A stretch of 64,000 nt of DNA from Mimachlamys varia (Eukaryota; Mollusca; Bivalvia; Pectinida; Pectinidae), in assembly GCA_947623455.1 (NCBI GenBank), contig OX392532.1, positions 48,921,058 to 48,985,057 of the forward strand, read 5' to 3'. How positions within the stretch are numbered: the stretch's first letter is position 1; each line of letters begins with the position of its first letter. The notes under the pieces are model-generated. The model made no database searches, was not told the DNA's origin, and saw nothing but the letters and a program-made list of their open reading frames with translations. Below, one piece after another: positions 25,394 to 40,300 of this stretch. The position numbers and the translations under genes were made by a program.

Positions 25394-28300
25394 AGACTTC
25401 TGTATATATGTCGAACATACTTCTGTTTCTTGTCACACAAAGATTTCTGTTTCTCGTTACACAGACTTCTGTTTCCCGTCACACGGACTTCTGTATCTTG
25501 TCACAAATATTTCTGTATCTTGTCACACATACTTCTTCATATTCACACAGACTTATTCATAGTCACACAAACTTCTTCATAGTCACACAAACCTCGGTAT
25601 TTGTTCACACAGACTTTTGCATCTTGTCACACATACCTCTGTTTCTCGTCACACGGACTTCTTCATTGTCACACATACTTCTAAATCTTGTTACACTGAC
25701 TTCTGTATTTGTCACATAGACTTAAGTATCTCGTCACACATACCTCTGTATCTTGTCATACAAACTTCTCTATCATGTCACACATACCTCTGTGTCTGGT
25801 CACACATATTTTTGTATCTTGTCACACAGACCTCGGTATTTGTTCACACAGACTTCTGTATCTTGTCACACAGACTTCTGTATCTTATCATACAAAGACT
25901 TCTGTTTCTCGTTATGCAGATTTCTGTATCTCGTCACACAGACTCCTGTATCTTATCATACAAAGACTTCTGTTTCCCGTTACAAAGACTTCTGTATCTT
26001 ATCATACAAAGTCTTCTGTTTCCCGTTACAAAGACTTCTGTATCTCGTCACACAGACTTCTGTATCTTTTCAAACAGACTTCTGTATCATGTTACACATA
26101 CTTCTGTATCTCGTCACACCGACTTCTGTATCTTTTCACATAGGTTTCTTTTTTTTTCAAACATAGACTTCTGTATTTCGTCATACATACTTCTGTATTT
26201 GTCACACAGACTTCTGTATCATATCACATGGATTTGTGTATCGTGTCACACATATTTCTGGTTTTTTTTCATACAGACCTTAGTATTTGTTCACACAGAT
26301 TTCTGTATATTTGTCACACATACTTCTGTATCTTGTCACATGGACTTTTGTATCTTGTCACGCAGACTTCTTCATTGTCACACAGACTGCTGTATCGTCT
26401 CACAAATATTTTTGTATCTCGTTACACAGCCTTCTGTAACTCGTCACACAGCTTTCTGTATCTTGTCACTCAAAGACTTCTGTTTCTCGTCACACAGACT
26501 TCTGTTTCCCGTCGCACAGACTTCTGTATCTTGTCACACGGACTTCTGTATCTTGTCACACAGACTTCTTCATAGTCACATAGACTTCTGTATCTTGTCA
26601 CATAGACCTCGGTATCTTGTAACACAGACTTCTCTATCTTGTCACACAGACTTCTGTATTTGTCACACAGGCTTCTGTATCTTGTCACACAGACCTCGGT
26701 ATTTGTACACACAGACTTATCTATCATATCACACATACTTCTGTATCTTATCGCAAAAAAAGTTCTGTTTATCGTTACACAGATTTTTGTATCTTGTCAC
26801 ACAGACTTCTGTATATATGTCGAACATACTTCTGTTTCTTGTCACACAAAGATTTCTGTTTCTCGTTACACAGACTTCTGTTTCCCGTCACACGGACTTC
26901 TGTATCTTGTCACAAATATTTCTGTATCTTGTCACACATACTTCTTCATATTCACACAGACTTATTCATAGTCACACAAACTTCTTCATAGTCACACAAA
27001 CCTCGGTATTTGTTCACACAGACTTTTGCATCTTGTCACACATACCTCTGTTTCTCGTCACACGGACTTCTTCATTGTCACACATACTTCTAAATCTTGT
27101 TACACTGACTTCTGTATTTGTCACATAGACTTAAGTATCTCGTCACACATACCGCTGTATCTAGTCATACAAACTTCTCTATCATGTCACACATACCTCT
27201 GTGTCTCGTCACACATATTTTTGTATCTTGCCACACAGACCTCGGTATTTGTTCACACAGACTTCTGTATCTTGTCACACAGACTTCTGTATCTTATTAT
27301 ACAAAGACTTCTGTTTCTCGTTATGCAGATTTCTGTATCTCGTCACACAGACTCCTGTATCTTATCATACAAAGACTTCTGTTTCCCGTTACAAAGACTT
27401 CTGTATCTTATCATACAAAGTCTTCTGTTTCCCGTTACAAAGACTTCTGTATCTCGTCACACAGACTTCTGTATCTTTTCAAACAGACTTCTGTATCATG
27501 TTACACATACTTCTGTATCTCGTCACACCGACTTCTGTATCTTTTCACATAGATTTCTTCGTTTTCACACATACTTCTGTATGTTGTCACACATATTTCT
27601 GTATTTGTCACACAGACTTCTGTATCATGTCACATGGACTTGTGTATCGTGTTACACATATTTCTTTTTTTTTCACACAGACCTTAGTATTTGTTCACAG
27701 ATACTTCTGTATATTTGTCACACATACTTCTGTATCTTGTCACATGGACTTGTGTATCGTGTCACAAATATTTCTGTATCTCGTTACACAGCCTTCTGTA
27801 TTTCGTCACACAGCTTTCTGTATCTTGTTACACAGCTTTCTGTATCTTGTCACACAAAGACTTCTGTTTCTCGTTACCCAGACTTCTGTTTCCCCTCACA
27901 TAAACTTCTGTATCTTGTCACACGGACTTCTGTATCTTTTAAAACAGACTTCTGTATCATGTTACACATACTTCTGTATCTCGTCACACCGACTTCTGTA
28001 TCTTTTCACATAGGTTTCATCGTTTTCACACATACTTCTGTATTTGTCATACAGACTTCTGTATCATATCACATGGACTTGTGTATCGTGTTACACGTAT
28101 TTCTGGGTTTTTTCATACAGACCTTAGTATTTGTTCACACAGATTTCTGTATATTTGTCACACATACTTCTGTATCTTGTCACACGGACTTCTGTATCTT
28201 TTAGAACAAACTTCTGTATCATGTTACACATACTTCTGTATCTCGTCACACAGCTTTCTGTATCTTGTCACACAAAGACTTCTGTTTCTCGTTACACAGA

Positions 28301-29466
28301 CTTCTGTTTCCCGTCAAAGAGATTTCTGTATCTTGTCACACGGACTTCTGTATCTTTTAAAACAGACTTCTGTATCTTGTCACACATATTTCTGTATCTT
28401 GTCACACGGTCTTCTGTATCTTGTCACGCAGACTTCCTCATTCTAACACAGACTTCTAAATCTTGTTACACTGACTTCTGTATTTGTCACATAGACTTAA
28501 GTATCTCGTCCTCATACCACTGTATCTTGTCATACAAACTTCTCTATCATGTCACACATACCTCTGTGTCTCGTCACACATATTTTTGAATCTTGTCACA
28601 CAGACCTCGGTATTTGTTCACACAGACTTCTGTATCTTGTCACACAGACTTCTGTATCTTATCATACAAAGACTTCTGTTTCTCGTTACAAAGACTTCTG
28701 TATCTCGTCACACAGACTTCTGTATCTTTTCAAACAGACTTCTGTATCATGTTACACATACTTCTGTATCTATCTCGTCACACCGACTTCTGTATCTTTT
28801 CACATAGGTTTCTTTTTTTTTCAAACATAGACTTCTGTATTTCGTCATACATACTTCTGTATTTGTCACACAGACTTCTGTATCATATCACATGGACTTG
28901 TGTATCGTGTCACACATATTTCTGGTTTTTTTTCATACAGACCTTAGTATTTGTTCACACAGATTTCTGTATATTTGTCACACATACTTCTGTATCTTGT
29001 CACATGGACTTTTGTATCTTGTCACGCAGACTTCTTCATTGTCACACAGACTGCTGTATCGTCTCACAAATATTTTTGTATCTCGTTACACAGCCTTTTG
29101 TAACTCGTCACACAGCTTTCTGTATCTTGTCACTCAAAGACTTCTGTTTCTCGTCACACAGACTTCTGTTTCCCGTCGCACAGACTTCTGTATCTTGTCA
29201 CACGGACTTCTGTATCTTGTCACACAGACTTCTTCATAGTCACATAGACTTCTGTATCTTGTCACATAGACCTCGGTATCTTGTAACACAGACTTCTCTA
29301 TCTTGTCACACAGACTTCTGTATTTGTCACACAGGCTTCTGTATCTTGTCACACAGACCTCGGTATTTGTACACACAGACTTATCTATCATATCACACAT
29401 ACTTCTGTATCTTATCGCAAAAAAAGTTCTGTTTATCGTTACACAGATTTTTGTATCTTGTCACAC
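25394..29466 (+). repeat. 4,053-bp composite HOR unit, copy 2
   Basis: Second tandem copy, 4,073 bp here because it keeps the 20-bp monomer missing from copy 1 (near 29,028). Its first 1.4 kb appears identical to copy 1 when the conceptual translations are compared. Part boundaries fall at 25,709 and 27,118. I noticed only scattered differences, for example CCCGTCAC near 23,843 against CCCCTCAC near 27,896. Confidence 0.87.
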
Positions 29467-31960
29467 AGACTTCTGTATATATGTCGAACATACTTCTGTT
29501 TCTTGTCACACAAAGACTTCTGTTTCTCGTAACACAGAATTCTGTTTCCCGTCACACGGACTTCTGTATCTTGTCACAAATATTTCTGTATCTTGTCACA
29601 CATACTTCTTCATATTCACACAGACTTATTCATAGTCACACAAACCTCGGTATTTGTTCACACAGACTTTTGCATCTTGTCACACATACCTCTGTTTCTC
29701 GTCACACGGACTTCTTCATTGTCACACATACTTCTAAATCTTGTTACACTGACTTCTGTATTTGTCACATAGACTTAAGTATCTCGTCACACATACCTCT
29801 GTATCTAGTCATACAAACTTCTCTATCATGTCACACATATCTCTGTGTCTCGTCACACATATTTTTGTATCTTGTCACACAGACCTCGGTATTTGTTCAC
29901 ACAGACTTCTGTATCTTGTCACACAGACTTCTGTATCTTATCATACAAAGACTTCTGTTTCTCGTTATGCAGATTTCTGTATCTCGTCACACAGACTCCT
30001 GTATCTTATCATACAAAGACTTCTGTTTCCCGTTACAAAGACTTCTGTATCTTATCATACAAAGTCTTCTGTTTCCCGTTACAAAGACTTCTGTATCTCG
30101 TCACACAGACTTCTGTATCTTTTCAAACAGACTTCTGTATCATGTTACACATACTTCTGTATCTCGTCACACCGACTTCTGTATCTTTTCACATAGATTT
30201 CTTCGTTTTCACACATACTTCTGTATTTGTCACACATATTTCTGTATTTGTCACACAGACTTCTGTATCATGTCACATGGACTTGTGTATCGTGTTACAC
30301 ATATTTCTTTTTTTTTCACACAGACCTTAGTATTTGTTCACAGATACTTCTGTATATTTGTCACACATACTTCTGTATCTTGTCACATGGACTTGTGTAT
30401 CGTGTCACACATATTTCTGTATCTCGTTACACAGCCTTCTGTATTTCGTCACACAGCTTTCTGTATCTTGTTACACAGCTTTCTGTATCTTGTCACACAA
30501 AGACTTCTGTTTCTCGTTACCCAGACTTCTGTTTACCCTCACATAAACTTCAGTATCTTGTCACACGGACTTCTGTATCTTTTAAAACAGACTTCTGTAT
30601 CATGTTACACATACTTCTGTATCTCGTCACACCGACTTCTGTATCTTTTCACATAGGTTTCATCGTTTTCACACATACTTCTGTATTTGTCATACAGACT
30701 TCTGTATCATATCACATGGACTTGTGTATCGTGTTACACATATTTCTAGGTTTTTTCATACAGACCTTAGTATTTGTTCACACAGATTTCTGTATATTTG
30801 TCACACATACTTCTGTATCTTGTCACACGGACTTCTGTATCTTTTAGAACAGACTTCTGTATCATGTTACACATACTTCAGTATCTCGTCACACAGCTTT
30901 CTGTATCTTGTCACACAAAGACTTCTGTTTCTCGTTACACAGACTTCTGTTTCCCGTCAAAGAGATTTCTGTATCTTGTCACACGGACTTCTGTATCTTT
31001 TAAAACAGACTTCTGTATCTTGTCACACATATTTCTGTATCTTGTCACACGGACTTCTGTATCTTGTCACGCAGACTTCCTCATTCTAACACAGACTTCT
31101 AAATCTTGTTACACTGACTTCTGTATTTGTCACATAGACTAAAGTATCTCGTCACACATACCACTGTATCTTGTCATACAAACTTCTCTATCATGTCACA
31201 CATACCTCTGTGTCTCGTCACACATATTTTTGTATCTTGTCACACAGACCTCGGTATTTGTTCACACAGACTTCTGTATCTTGTCACACAGACTTCTGTA
31301 TCTTATCATACAAAGACTTCTGTTTCTCGTTACAAAGACTTCTGTATCTCGTCACACAGACTTCTGTATCTTTTCAAACAGACTTCTGTATCATGTTACA
31401 CATACTTCTGTATCTATCTCGTCACACCGACTTCTGTATCTTTTCACATAGGTTTCTTTTTTTTCAATCATAGACTTCTGTATTTCGTCATACATACTTC
31501 TGTATTTGTCACACAGACTTCTGTATCATATCACATGGACTTGTGTATCGTGTCACACATATTTCTGGTTTTTTTTCATACAGACCTTAGTATTTGTTCA
31601 CACAGATTTCTGTATATTTGTCACACATACTTCTGTATCTTGTCACATGGACTTTTGTATCTTGTCACGCAGACTTCTTCATTGTCACACAGACTGCTGT
31701 ATCGTCTCACAAATAGTTTTGTATCTCGTTACACAGCCTTCTGTAACTCGTCACACAGCTTTCTGTATCTTGTCACTCAAAGACTTCTGTTTCTCGTCAC
31801 ACAGACTTCTGTTTCCCGTCGCACAGACTTCTGTATCTTGTCACACGGACTTCTGTATCTTGTCACGCAGACTTCTTCATTGTCACACAGACTTCTGTAT
31901 CTTGTCACAGATATTTCTGTATCTTGTCACACATACTTCTTCATATTCACACAGACTTCT
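29467..31960 (+). repeat. Third, incomplete composite unit of region B
   Basis: From 29,762 the series follows the 2,644-bp part (matching 27,118 onward at an offset of 2,643-2,644 bp) instead of the expected 1,409-bp part, so region B reads P-Q-P-Q-Q with the third P missing. A 20-bp monomer is also missing near 29,640. The four-base GTATCTATCTCG insertion recurs near 31,414 and the CCTCATTCTAACACAG variant near 31,079. Confidence 0.8.
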
Positions 31961-33365
31961 TCATAGTCACCACACAGACTTCTTTATAGTCACACAAACC
32001 TCGGTATTTGTTCACACAGACTTTTGCATCTTGTCACACATACCTCTGTTTCTCGTCACACGGACTTCTTCATTGTCACACATACTTCTAAATCTTGTTA
32101 CACTGACTTCTGTATTTGTCACATAGACTTAAGTATCTCGTCACACATACCTCTGTATCTTATCATACAAAGACTTCTGTTTCCCGTTACAAAGACTTCT
32201 GTATCATGTTACACATACTTCTGTATCTCGTCACACCGACTTCTGTATCTTTTCACATAGATTTCTTCGTTTTCACACATACTTCTGTATGTTGTCACAC
32301 ATATTTCTGTATTTGTCACACAGACTGCTGTATCATGTCACATGGACTTGTGTATCGTGTTACACATATTTCTGTTTTTTTTCCACACAGACCTTAGTAT
32401 TTGTTCACAGAGACTTCTGTATATTTGTCACACATACTTCTGTATCTTGTCACATGGATTTGTGTATCGTGTCACACATATTTCTGTATCTCGTTACACA
32501 GCCTTCTGTATTTCGTCACACAGCTTTCTGTATCTTGTCACACAAAGACTTCTGTTTCTCGTTACCCAGACTTCTGTTTCCCCTCACATAAACTTCTGTA
32601 TTTTGTCGAACGGACTTCTGTATCATGTTACACATACTTCTGTATCTCGTCACACCGACTTCTGTATCTTTTCACATAGGTTTCATCGTTTTCACACATA
32701 CTTCTGTATTTGTCATACAGACTTCTGTATCATATCACATGGACTTGTGTATCGTGTTACACATATTTCTGGGTTTTTTCATACAGACCTTAGTATTTGT
32801 TCACACAGATTTCTGTATATTTTTCACACATACTTCTGTATCTTGTCACATGGACTTGTGTATCGTGTCACACATATTTTTGTATCTCGTTACACAGCCT
32901 TCTGTAACTCGTCACACAGCTTTATGTATCTTGTCACACAAAGACTTCTGTTTCTCGTTACACAGACTTCTGTTTCCCGCCACATCTTGTATCTTGTCAC
33001 ACAGACCTCGGTATTTGTTCACACAGACTTCTGTATCTTGTCACACAGACTTCTGTATCTTATCATACAAAGACTTCTGTTTCTCGTTATGCAGATTTCT
33101 GTATCTCGTCACACAGACTCCTGTATCTTATCATACAAAGACTTCTGTTTCCCGTTACAAAGACTTCTGTATCATGTTACACATACTTCTGTATCTCGTC
33201 ACACCGACTTCTGTATCTTTTCACATAGATTTCTTCGTTTTCACACATACTTCTGTATGTTGTCACACATATTTCTGTATTTGTCACACAGACTTCTGTA
33301 TCATGTCACATGGACTTGTGTATCGTGTTACACATATTTCTTTTTTTTCACACAGACCTTAGTAT
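31961..33365 (+). repeat. Rearranged mosaic of satellite monomers
   Basis: Short pieces of region B and C series are joined in an order not seen elsewhere. Irregular joints include GTCACCACACAGAC near 31,966 and CCCGCCACATCTTGTATC near 32,978, where a monomer is cut out of register. The same flank near 60,414 has an intact joint (CCCGCCACACAGACTTC). No non-satellite sequence is inserted at these joints. Confidence 0.72.
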
Positions 33366-35318
33366 TTGTTCACAGAGACTTCTGTATATTTGTCACACAT
33401 ACTTCTGTATCTTGTCACATGGACTTGTGTATCGTGTCACACATATTTCTGTATCTCGTTACACAGCCTTCTGTATCTCGTCACACAGCTTTCTGTAACT
33501 TGTCACACAGCTTTCTGTATCTTGTCACACAAAGACTTCTGTTTCTCGTTACCCAGACTTCTGTTTCCCGTCACATAAACTTCTGTATCTTGTCACACGG
33601 AATTCTGTATCTTTTAAAACAGACTTCTGTATCATGTTACACATACTTCTGTATCTCGTCACACAGACTTCTGTATCTTTTCACATAGGTTTCTTCGTTT
33701 TCACACATACTTCTGTATTTGTCACACAGACTTCTGTATCATATCACATGGACTTGTGTATCGTGTCACACATATTTCTGTTTTTTTTTCATACAGACCT
33801 TAGTATTTGTTCACACAGCTTTCTGTATCTTGTCACACAAAGACTTCTGTTTCTCGTTACCCAGACTTCTGTTTCCCGTCACATAAACGTCTGTATCTTG
33901 TCACACGGACTTCTGTATCTTTTAAAACAGACTTCTGTATCATGTTACACATACTTCTGTATCTCGTCACACAGACTTCTGTATTTGTCACACAGGCTTC
34001 TGTATCTTGTCACACAGACCTCGGTATTTGTACATACAGACTTCTCTATCATATCACACATACTTTTGTATCTTGTCACACATACTTTTGTATTTGTCAC
34101 ACAGAATTATGTATCTTGTCACACACAGAATTCTGTATTTCGTCACACAGATTTCTGTATCTTGTAACACAGACATATGTATTTTGTAACACATATTTCT
34201 GTATCTTGTCACACAGACATCGGTATTTGTTCACACAGACTTCTGTATCTTGTCACACATATTTCTGTATCTTGTCACACATACTTTTGTATTTCGTCAC
34301 ACGGACTTCTGTATCTTGTCACACAGACTTCTTCATAGTCACATAGACTTCTGTATCTTGTCACACAGACTTCTGTATCATGTTACACATACTTCTGTAT
34401 CTCGTCACACAGACTTCTGTATTTGTCACACAGGCTTCTGTATCTTGTCACACAGACCTCGGTATTTGTACACACAGACTTATCTAATATATCACACATA
34501 CTTCTGTATGTTATCACAAAAAAAGTTCTGTTTATCGTTACACAGATTTTTGTATCTTGTCACACAGACTTCTGTATATATGTCGAACATACTTCTGTTT
34601 CTTGTCACACAAAGACTTCTGTTTCTCGTTACATAGACTTCTGTTTCCCGTCACACGGACTTCTGTATCTTGTCACAAAGATTTCTGTATCTTGTAACAC
34701 AGACTTATGTATTTTGTAACACATATTTCTGTATCTTGTCACACAGACATCGGTATTTGTTCACACAGACTTCTGTATCTTGTCACACATATTTCTGTAT
34801 CTTGTCACACATACTTTTGTATCTCGTCACACGGACTTCTGTATCTTGTCACACAGACTTCTTCATAGTCACATAGACTTCTGTATCTTGTCACACAGAC
34901 CTCGGTATCTTGTAACACAGACTTCTCTATCTTGTCACACAGACTTCTGTATTTGTCACACAGGCTTCTGTATCTTGTCACACAGACCTCGGTATTTGTA
35001 CACACAGACTTATCTATCATATCACACATACATTTGTATTTTATCGCAAAAAAAGTTCTGTTTATCGTTACACAGATTTTTGTATCTTGTCACACAGACT
35101 TCTGTATATTTGTCGAACATACTTCTGTTTCTTGTCACACAAAGACTTCTGTTTCTCGTTACACAGACTTCTGTTTCCCGTCAAACGGACTTCTGTATCT
35201 TGTCACAAATATTTCTGTATCTTGTCACACATACTTCTTCATATTCACACAGACTTATTCATAGTCACACAAACTTCTTCATAGTCACACAAACCTCGGT
35301 ATTTGTTCACACAGACTT
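33366..35318 (+). repeat. Region C lead-in with 530-bp doublet
   Basis: This stretch enters the region C pattern. The series beginning at 34,250 restarts at 34,780, a 530-bp tandem doublet that also occurs at 39,396/39,926. The first A-tract monomer of the doublet reads ATCACAAAAAAAG (34,513) instead of ATCGCAAAAAAAG, consistent with a CpG-to-CpA change. The second doublet member carries the CATTTGTATTTTATCG form that marks region C. Confidence 0.8.
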
Positions 35319-37313
35319 TTGCATCTTGTCACACATACCTCTATTTCTCGTCACACGGACTTCTTCATTGTCACACATACTTCTAAATCTTGTTACACTG
35401 ACTTCTGTATTTGTCACATAGACTTAAGTATCTCGTCACACATACCTCTGTATCTTGTCATACAAACTTCTCTATCATGTCACACATACCTCTGTGTCTC
35501 GTCACACATATTTTTGTATCTTGTCACACAGACCTCGGTATTTGTTCACACAGACTTCTGTATCTTGTCACACAGACACCTGTATCTTATCATACAAAGA
35601 CTTCTGTTTCTCGTTACAAAGACTTCTGTATCTCGTCACACAGACTTCTGTATCTTGTCACACAGACTTCTGTATCTTTTCAAACAGACTTCTGTATCAT
35701 GTTACACATACTTCTGTATCTCGTCACACCGACTTCTGTATCTTTTCACATAGATTTCTTCGTTTTCACACATACTTCTGTATGTTGTCACACATATTTC
35801 TGTATTTGTCACACAGACTTCTGTATCATGTCACATGGACTTGTGTATCGTGTTACACATATTTCTTTTTTTTCACACTGACCTTAGTATTTGTTCACAG
35901 AGACTTCTGTATATTTGTCACACATACTTCTGTATCTTGTCACATGGACTTGTGTATCGTGTCACACATATTTCTGTATCTCGTTACACAGCCTTCTGTA
36001 TCTCGTCACACAGCTTTCTGTATCTTGTCACACAGCTTTCTGTATCTTGTCACACAAAGACTTCTGTTTCTCGTTACCCAGACTTCTGTTTCCCGTCACA
36101 TAAACTTCTGTATCTTGTCACACGGAATTCTGTATCTTTTAAAACAGACTTCTGTATCATGTTACACATACTTCTGTATCTCGTCACACAGACTTCTGTA
36201 TCTTTTCACATAGGTTTCTTCGTTTTCACACATACTTCTGTATTTGTCACACAGACTTCTGTATCATATCACATGGACTTGTGTATCGTGTCACACATAT
36301 TTCTGTTTTTTTTTCATACAGACCTTAGTATTTGTTCACACAGCTTTCTGTATCTTGTCACACAAAGACTTCTGTTTCTCGTTACCCAGACTTCTGTTTC
36401 CCGTCACATAAACGTCTGTATCTTGTCACACGGACTTCTGTATCTTTTAAAACAGACTTCTGTATCATGTTACACATACTTCTGTATCTCGTCACACAGA
36501 CTTCTGTATTTGTCACACAGGCTTCTGTATCTTGTCACACAGACCTCGGTATTTGTACATACAGACTTCTCTATCATATCACACATACTTTTGTATCTTG
36601 TCACACATACTTTTGTATTTGTCACACAGAATTATGTATCTTGTCACACACAGAATTTTGTATTTCGTCACACAGATTTCTGTATCTTGTAACACAGATT
36701 TATGTATTTTGTAACACATATTTCTGTATCTTGTCACACAGACATCGGTATTTGTTCACACAGACTTCTGTATCTTGTCACACATATTTCTGTATCTTGT
36801 CACACATACTTTTGTATCTCGTCACACGGACTTCTGTATCTTGTCACACAGACTTCTTCATAGTCACATAGACTTCTGTATCTTGTCACACAGACCTCGG
36901 TATCTTGTAACACAGACTTCTCTATCTTGTCACACAGACTTCTGTATTTGTCACACAGGCTTCTGTATCTTGTCACACATACCTCGGTATTTGTACACAC
37001 AGACTTATCTATCATATCACACATACATTTGTATTTTATCGCAAAAAAAGTTCTGTTTATCGTTACACAGATTTTTGTATCTTGTCACACAGACTTCTGT
37101 ATATTTGTCGAACATACTTCTGTTTCTTGTCACACAAAGACTTCTGTTTCTCGTTACACAGACTTCTGTTTCCCGTCAAACGGACTTCTGTATCTTGTCA
37201 CAAATATTTCTGTATCTTGTCACACATACTTCTTCATATTCACACAGACTTATTCATAGTCACACAAACTTCTTCATAGTCACACAAACCTCGGTATTTG
37301 TTCACACGGACTT
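35319..37313 (+). repeat. 1,995-bp HOR unit, region C
   Basis: Unit from one ACCTCTATTTCTCG variant (about 35,338) to the next (about 37,333). The same 1,995-bp spacing is found at 48,248-50,242 with the same order of variants, at an offset of 12,929 bp. It contains the T-tract monomer near 35,866, the TTTTAAAAC monomer and the CATTTGTATTTTATCG A-tract marker near 37,038. Confidence 0.83.
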
Positions 37314-40300
37314 TTGCATCTTGTCACACATACCTCTATTTCTCGTCACACGGACTTCTTCATTGTCACACATACTTCTAAATCTTGTTACACTGACTTC
37401 TGTATTTGTCACATAGACTTAAGTATCTCGTCACACATACCTCTGTATCTTGTCATACAAACTTCTCTATCATGTCACACATACCTCTGTGTCTCGTCAC
37501 ACATATTTTTGTATCTTGTCACACAGACCTCGGTATTTGTTCACACAGACTTCTGTATCTTGTCACACAGACTTCCGTATCTTATCATACAAAGGCATCT
37601 GTTTCTCGTTATGCAGATTTTTGTATCTCGTCACACAGACTCCTGTATCTTATCATACAAAGACTTCTGTTTCTCGTTACAAAGACTTCTGTATCTCGTC
37701 ACACAGACTTCTGTATCTTGTCACACAGACTTCTGTATCTTTTCAAACAGACTTCTGTATCATGTTACACATACTTCTGTATCTCGTCACACCGACTTCT
37801 GTATCTTTTCACATAGATTTCTTCGTTTTCACACATACTTCTGTATGTTGTCACACATATTTCTGTATTTGTCACACAGACTTCTGTATCATGTCACATG
37901 GACTTGTGTATCGTGTTACACATATTTCTTTTTTTTCACACAGACCTTAGTATTTGTTCACAGAGACTTCTGTATATTTGTCACACATACTTCTGTATCT
38001 TGTCACATGGACTTGTGTATCGTGTCACACATATTTCTGTATCTCGTTACACAGCCTTCTGTATCTCGTCACACAGCTTTCTGTATCTTGTCACACAGCT
38101 TTCTGTATCTTGTCACACAAAGACTTCTGTTTCTCGTTACCCAGACTTCTGTTTCCCGTCACATAATCTTCTGTATCTTGTCACACGGAATTCTGTATCT
38201 TTTAAAACAGACTTCTGTATCATGTTACACATACTTCTGTATCTCGTCACACAGACTTCTGTATCTTTTCAAACAGACTTCTGTATCATGTTACACATAC
38301 TTCTGTATCTCGTCACACCGACTTCTGTATCTTTTCACATAGATTTCTTCGTTTTCACACATACTTCTGTATGTTGTCACACATATTTCTGTATTTGTCA
38401 CACAGACTTCTGTATCATGTCACATGGACTTGTGTATCGTGTTACACATATTTCTTTTTTTTCACACAGACCTTAGTATTTGTTCACAGAGACTTCTGTA
38501 TATTTGTCACACATACATGTACTTCTGTATCTTGTCACATGGACTTTTGTATCGTGTCACACATATTTCTGTACCTCGTTACACAGCCTTCTGTATCTCG
38601 TCACACAGCTTTCTGTATCTTGTCACACAGCTTTCTGTATCTTGTCACATGAAGACTTCTGTTTCTCGTTACCCAGACTTCTGTTTCCCGTCACATAAAC
38701 TTCTGTATCTTGTCACTCGGACTTCTGTATCTTTTAAAACAGACTTTTGTATCATGTTACACATACTTCTGTATCTCGTCACACCGACTTCTGTATCTTT
38801 TCACATATGTTTCTTCGTTTTCACACATACTTCTGTATTTGTCACACAGACTTCTGTATCATATCACATGGACTTGTGTATCGTGTCACACATATTTCTG
38901 TTTTTTTTTCATACAGAACTTAGTATTTGTTCACACAGCTTTCTTTTCTGTATCTTGTCACACAAAGACTTCTGTTTCTCGTTACCCAGACTTCTGTTTC
39001 CCGTCACATAAACGTCTGTATCTTGTCACACGGACTTCTGTATCTTTTAAAACAGACTTCTGTATCATGTTACACATACTTCTGTATCTCGTCACACAGA
39101 CTTCTGTATTTGTCACACAGGCTTCTGTATCTTGTCACACAGACCTCGGTATTTGTACATACAGACTTCTCTATCATATCACACATACTTTTGTATCTTG
39201 TCACACATACTTTTGTATTTGTCACACATACTTTTGTATTTGTCACACAGAATTATGTATCTTGTCACACACAGACTTCTGTATTTCGTCACACAGATTC
39301 CTGTATCTTGTAACACAGACATATGTATTTTGTAACACATATTTCTGTATCTTGTCACACAGACATCGGTATTTGTTCACACAGACTTCTGTATCTTGTC
39401 ACACATATTTCTGTATCTTGTCACACATACTTTTGTATCTCGTCACACGGACTTCTGTATCTTGTCACACAGACTTCTTCATAGTCACATAGACTTCTGT
39501 ATCTTGTCACACAGACCTCGGTATCTTGTAACACAGACTTCTCTATCTTGTCACACAGACTTCTGTATTTGTCACACAGGCTTCTGTATCTTGTCACACA
39601 GACCTCGGTATTTGTACACACAGACTTATCTAATATATCACACATACTTCTGTATGTTATCGCAAAAAAAGTTCTGTTTATCGTTACACAGATTTTTGTA
39701 TCTTGTCACACAGACTTCTGTATATATGTCGAACATACTTCTGTTTCTTGTCACACAAAGACTTCTGTTTCTCGTTACATAGACTTCTGTTTCCCGTCAC
39801 ACGGACTTCTGTATCTTGTCACAAAGATTTCTGTATCTTGTAACACAGACTTATGTATTTTGTAACACATATTTCTGTATCTTGTCACACAGACATCGGT
39901 ATTTGTTCACACAGACTTCTGTATCTTGTCACACATATTTCTGTATCTTGTGACACATACTTTTGTATCTCGTCACACGGACTTCTGTATCTTGTCACAC
40001 AGACTTCTTCATAGTCACATAGACTTCTGTATCTTGTCACACAGACCTCGGTATCTTGTAACACAGACTTCTCTATCTTGTCACACAGACTTCTGTATTT
40101 GTCACACAGGCTTCTGTATCTTGTCACACAGACTTCGGTATTTGTACACACAGACTTATCTATCATATCACACATACATTTGTATTTTATCGCAAAAAAA
40201 GTTCTGTTTATCGTTACACAGATTTTTGTATCTTGTCACACAGACTTCTGTATATTTGTCGAACATACTTCTGTTTCTTGTCACACAAAGACTTCTGTTT

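Noticed and set aside
28593..30656. Very long plus-strand open frame (687 codons), and others of 400-570 codons near 137-1,396, 5,799-7,508, 8,339-9,712, 21,564-23,075 and 25,617-27,128
   Set aside because: All are translations of the satellite. Three overlapping frames are open at once and give the same Cys/His-rich repeat peptide. Many begin at TTG or GTG, and ends fall at monomer variants with TAG or TAA (CACATAG, TTTTAAAAC, CTTAAG). There is no conserved frame, domain or regulatory context.
39940..39960. Possible inverted monomer suggested by CTTGTGACACATAC
   Set aside because: It is a single C-to-G change in an otherwise plus-oriented monomer; flanking monomers keep the same orientation.
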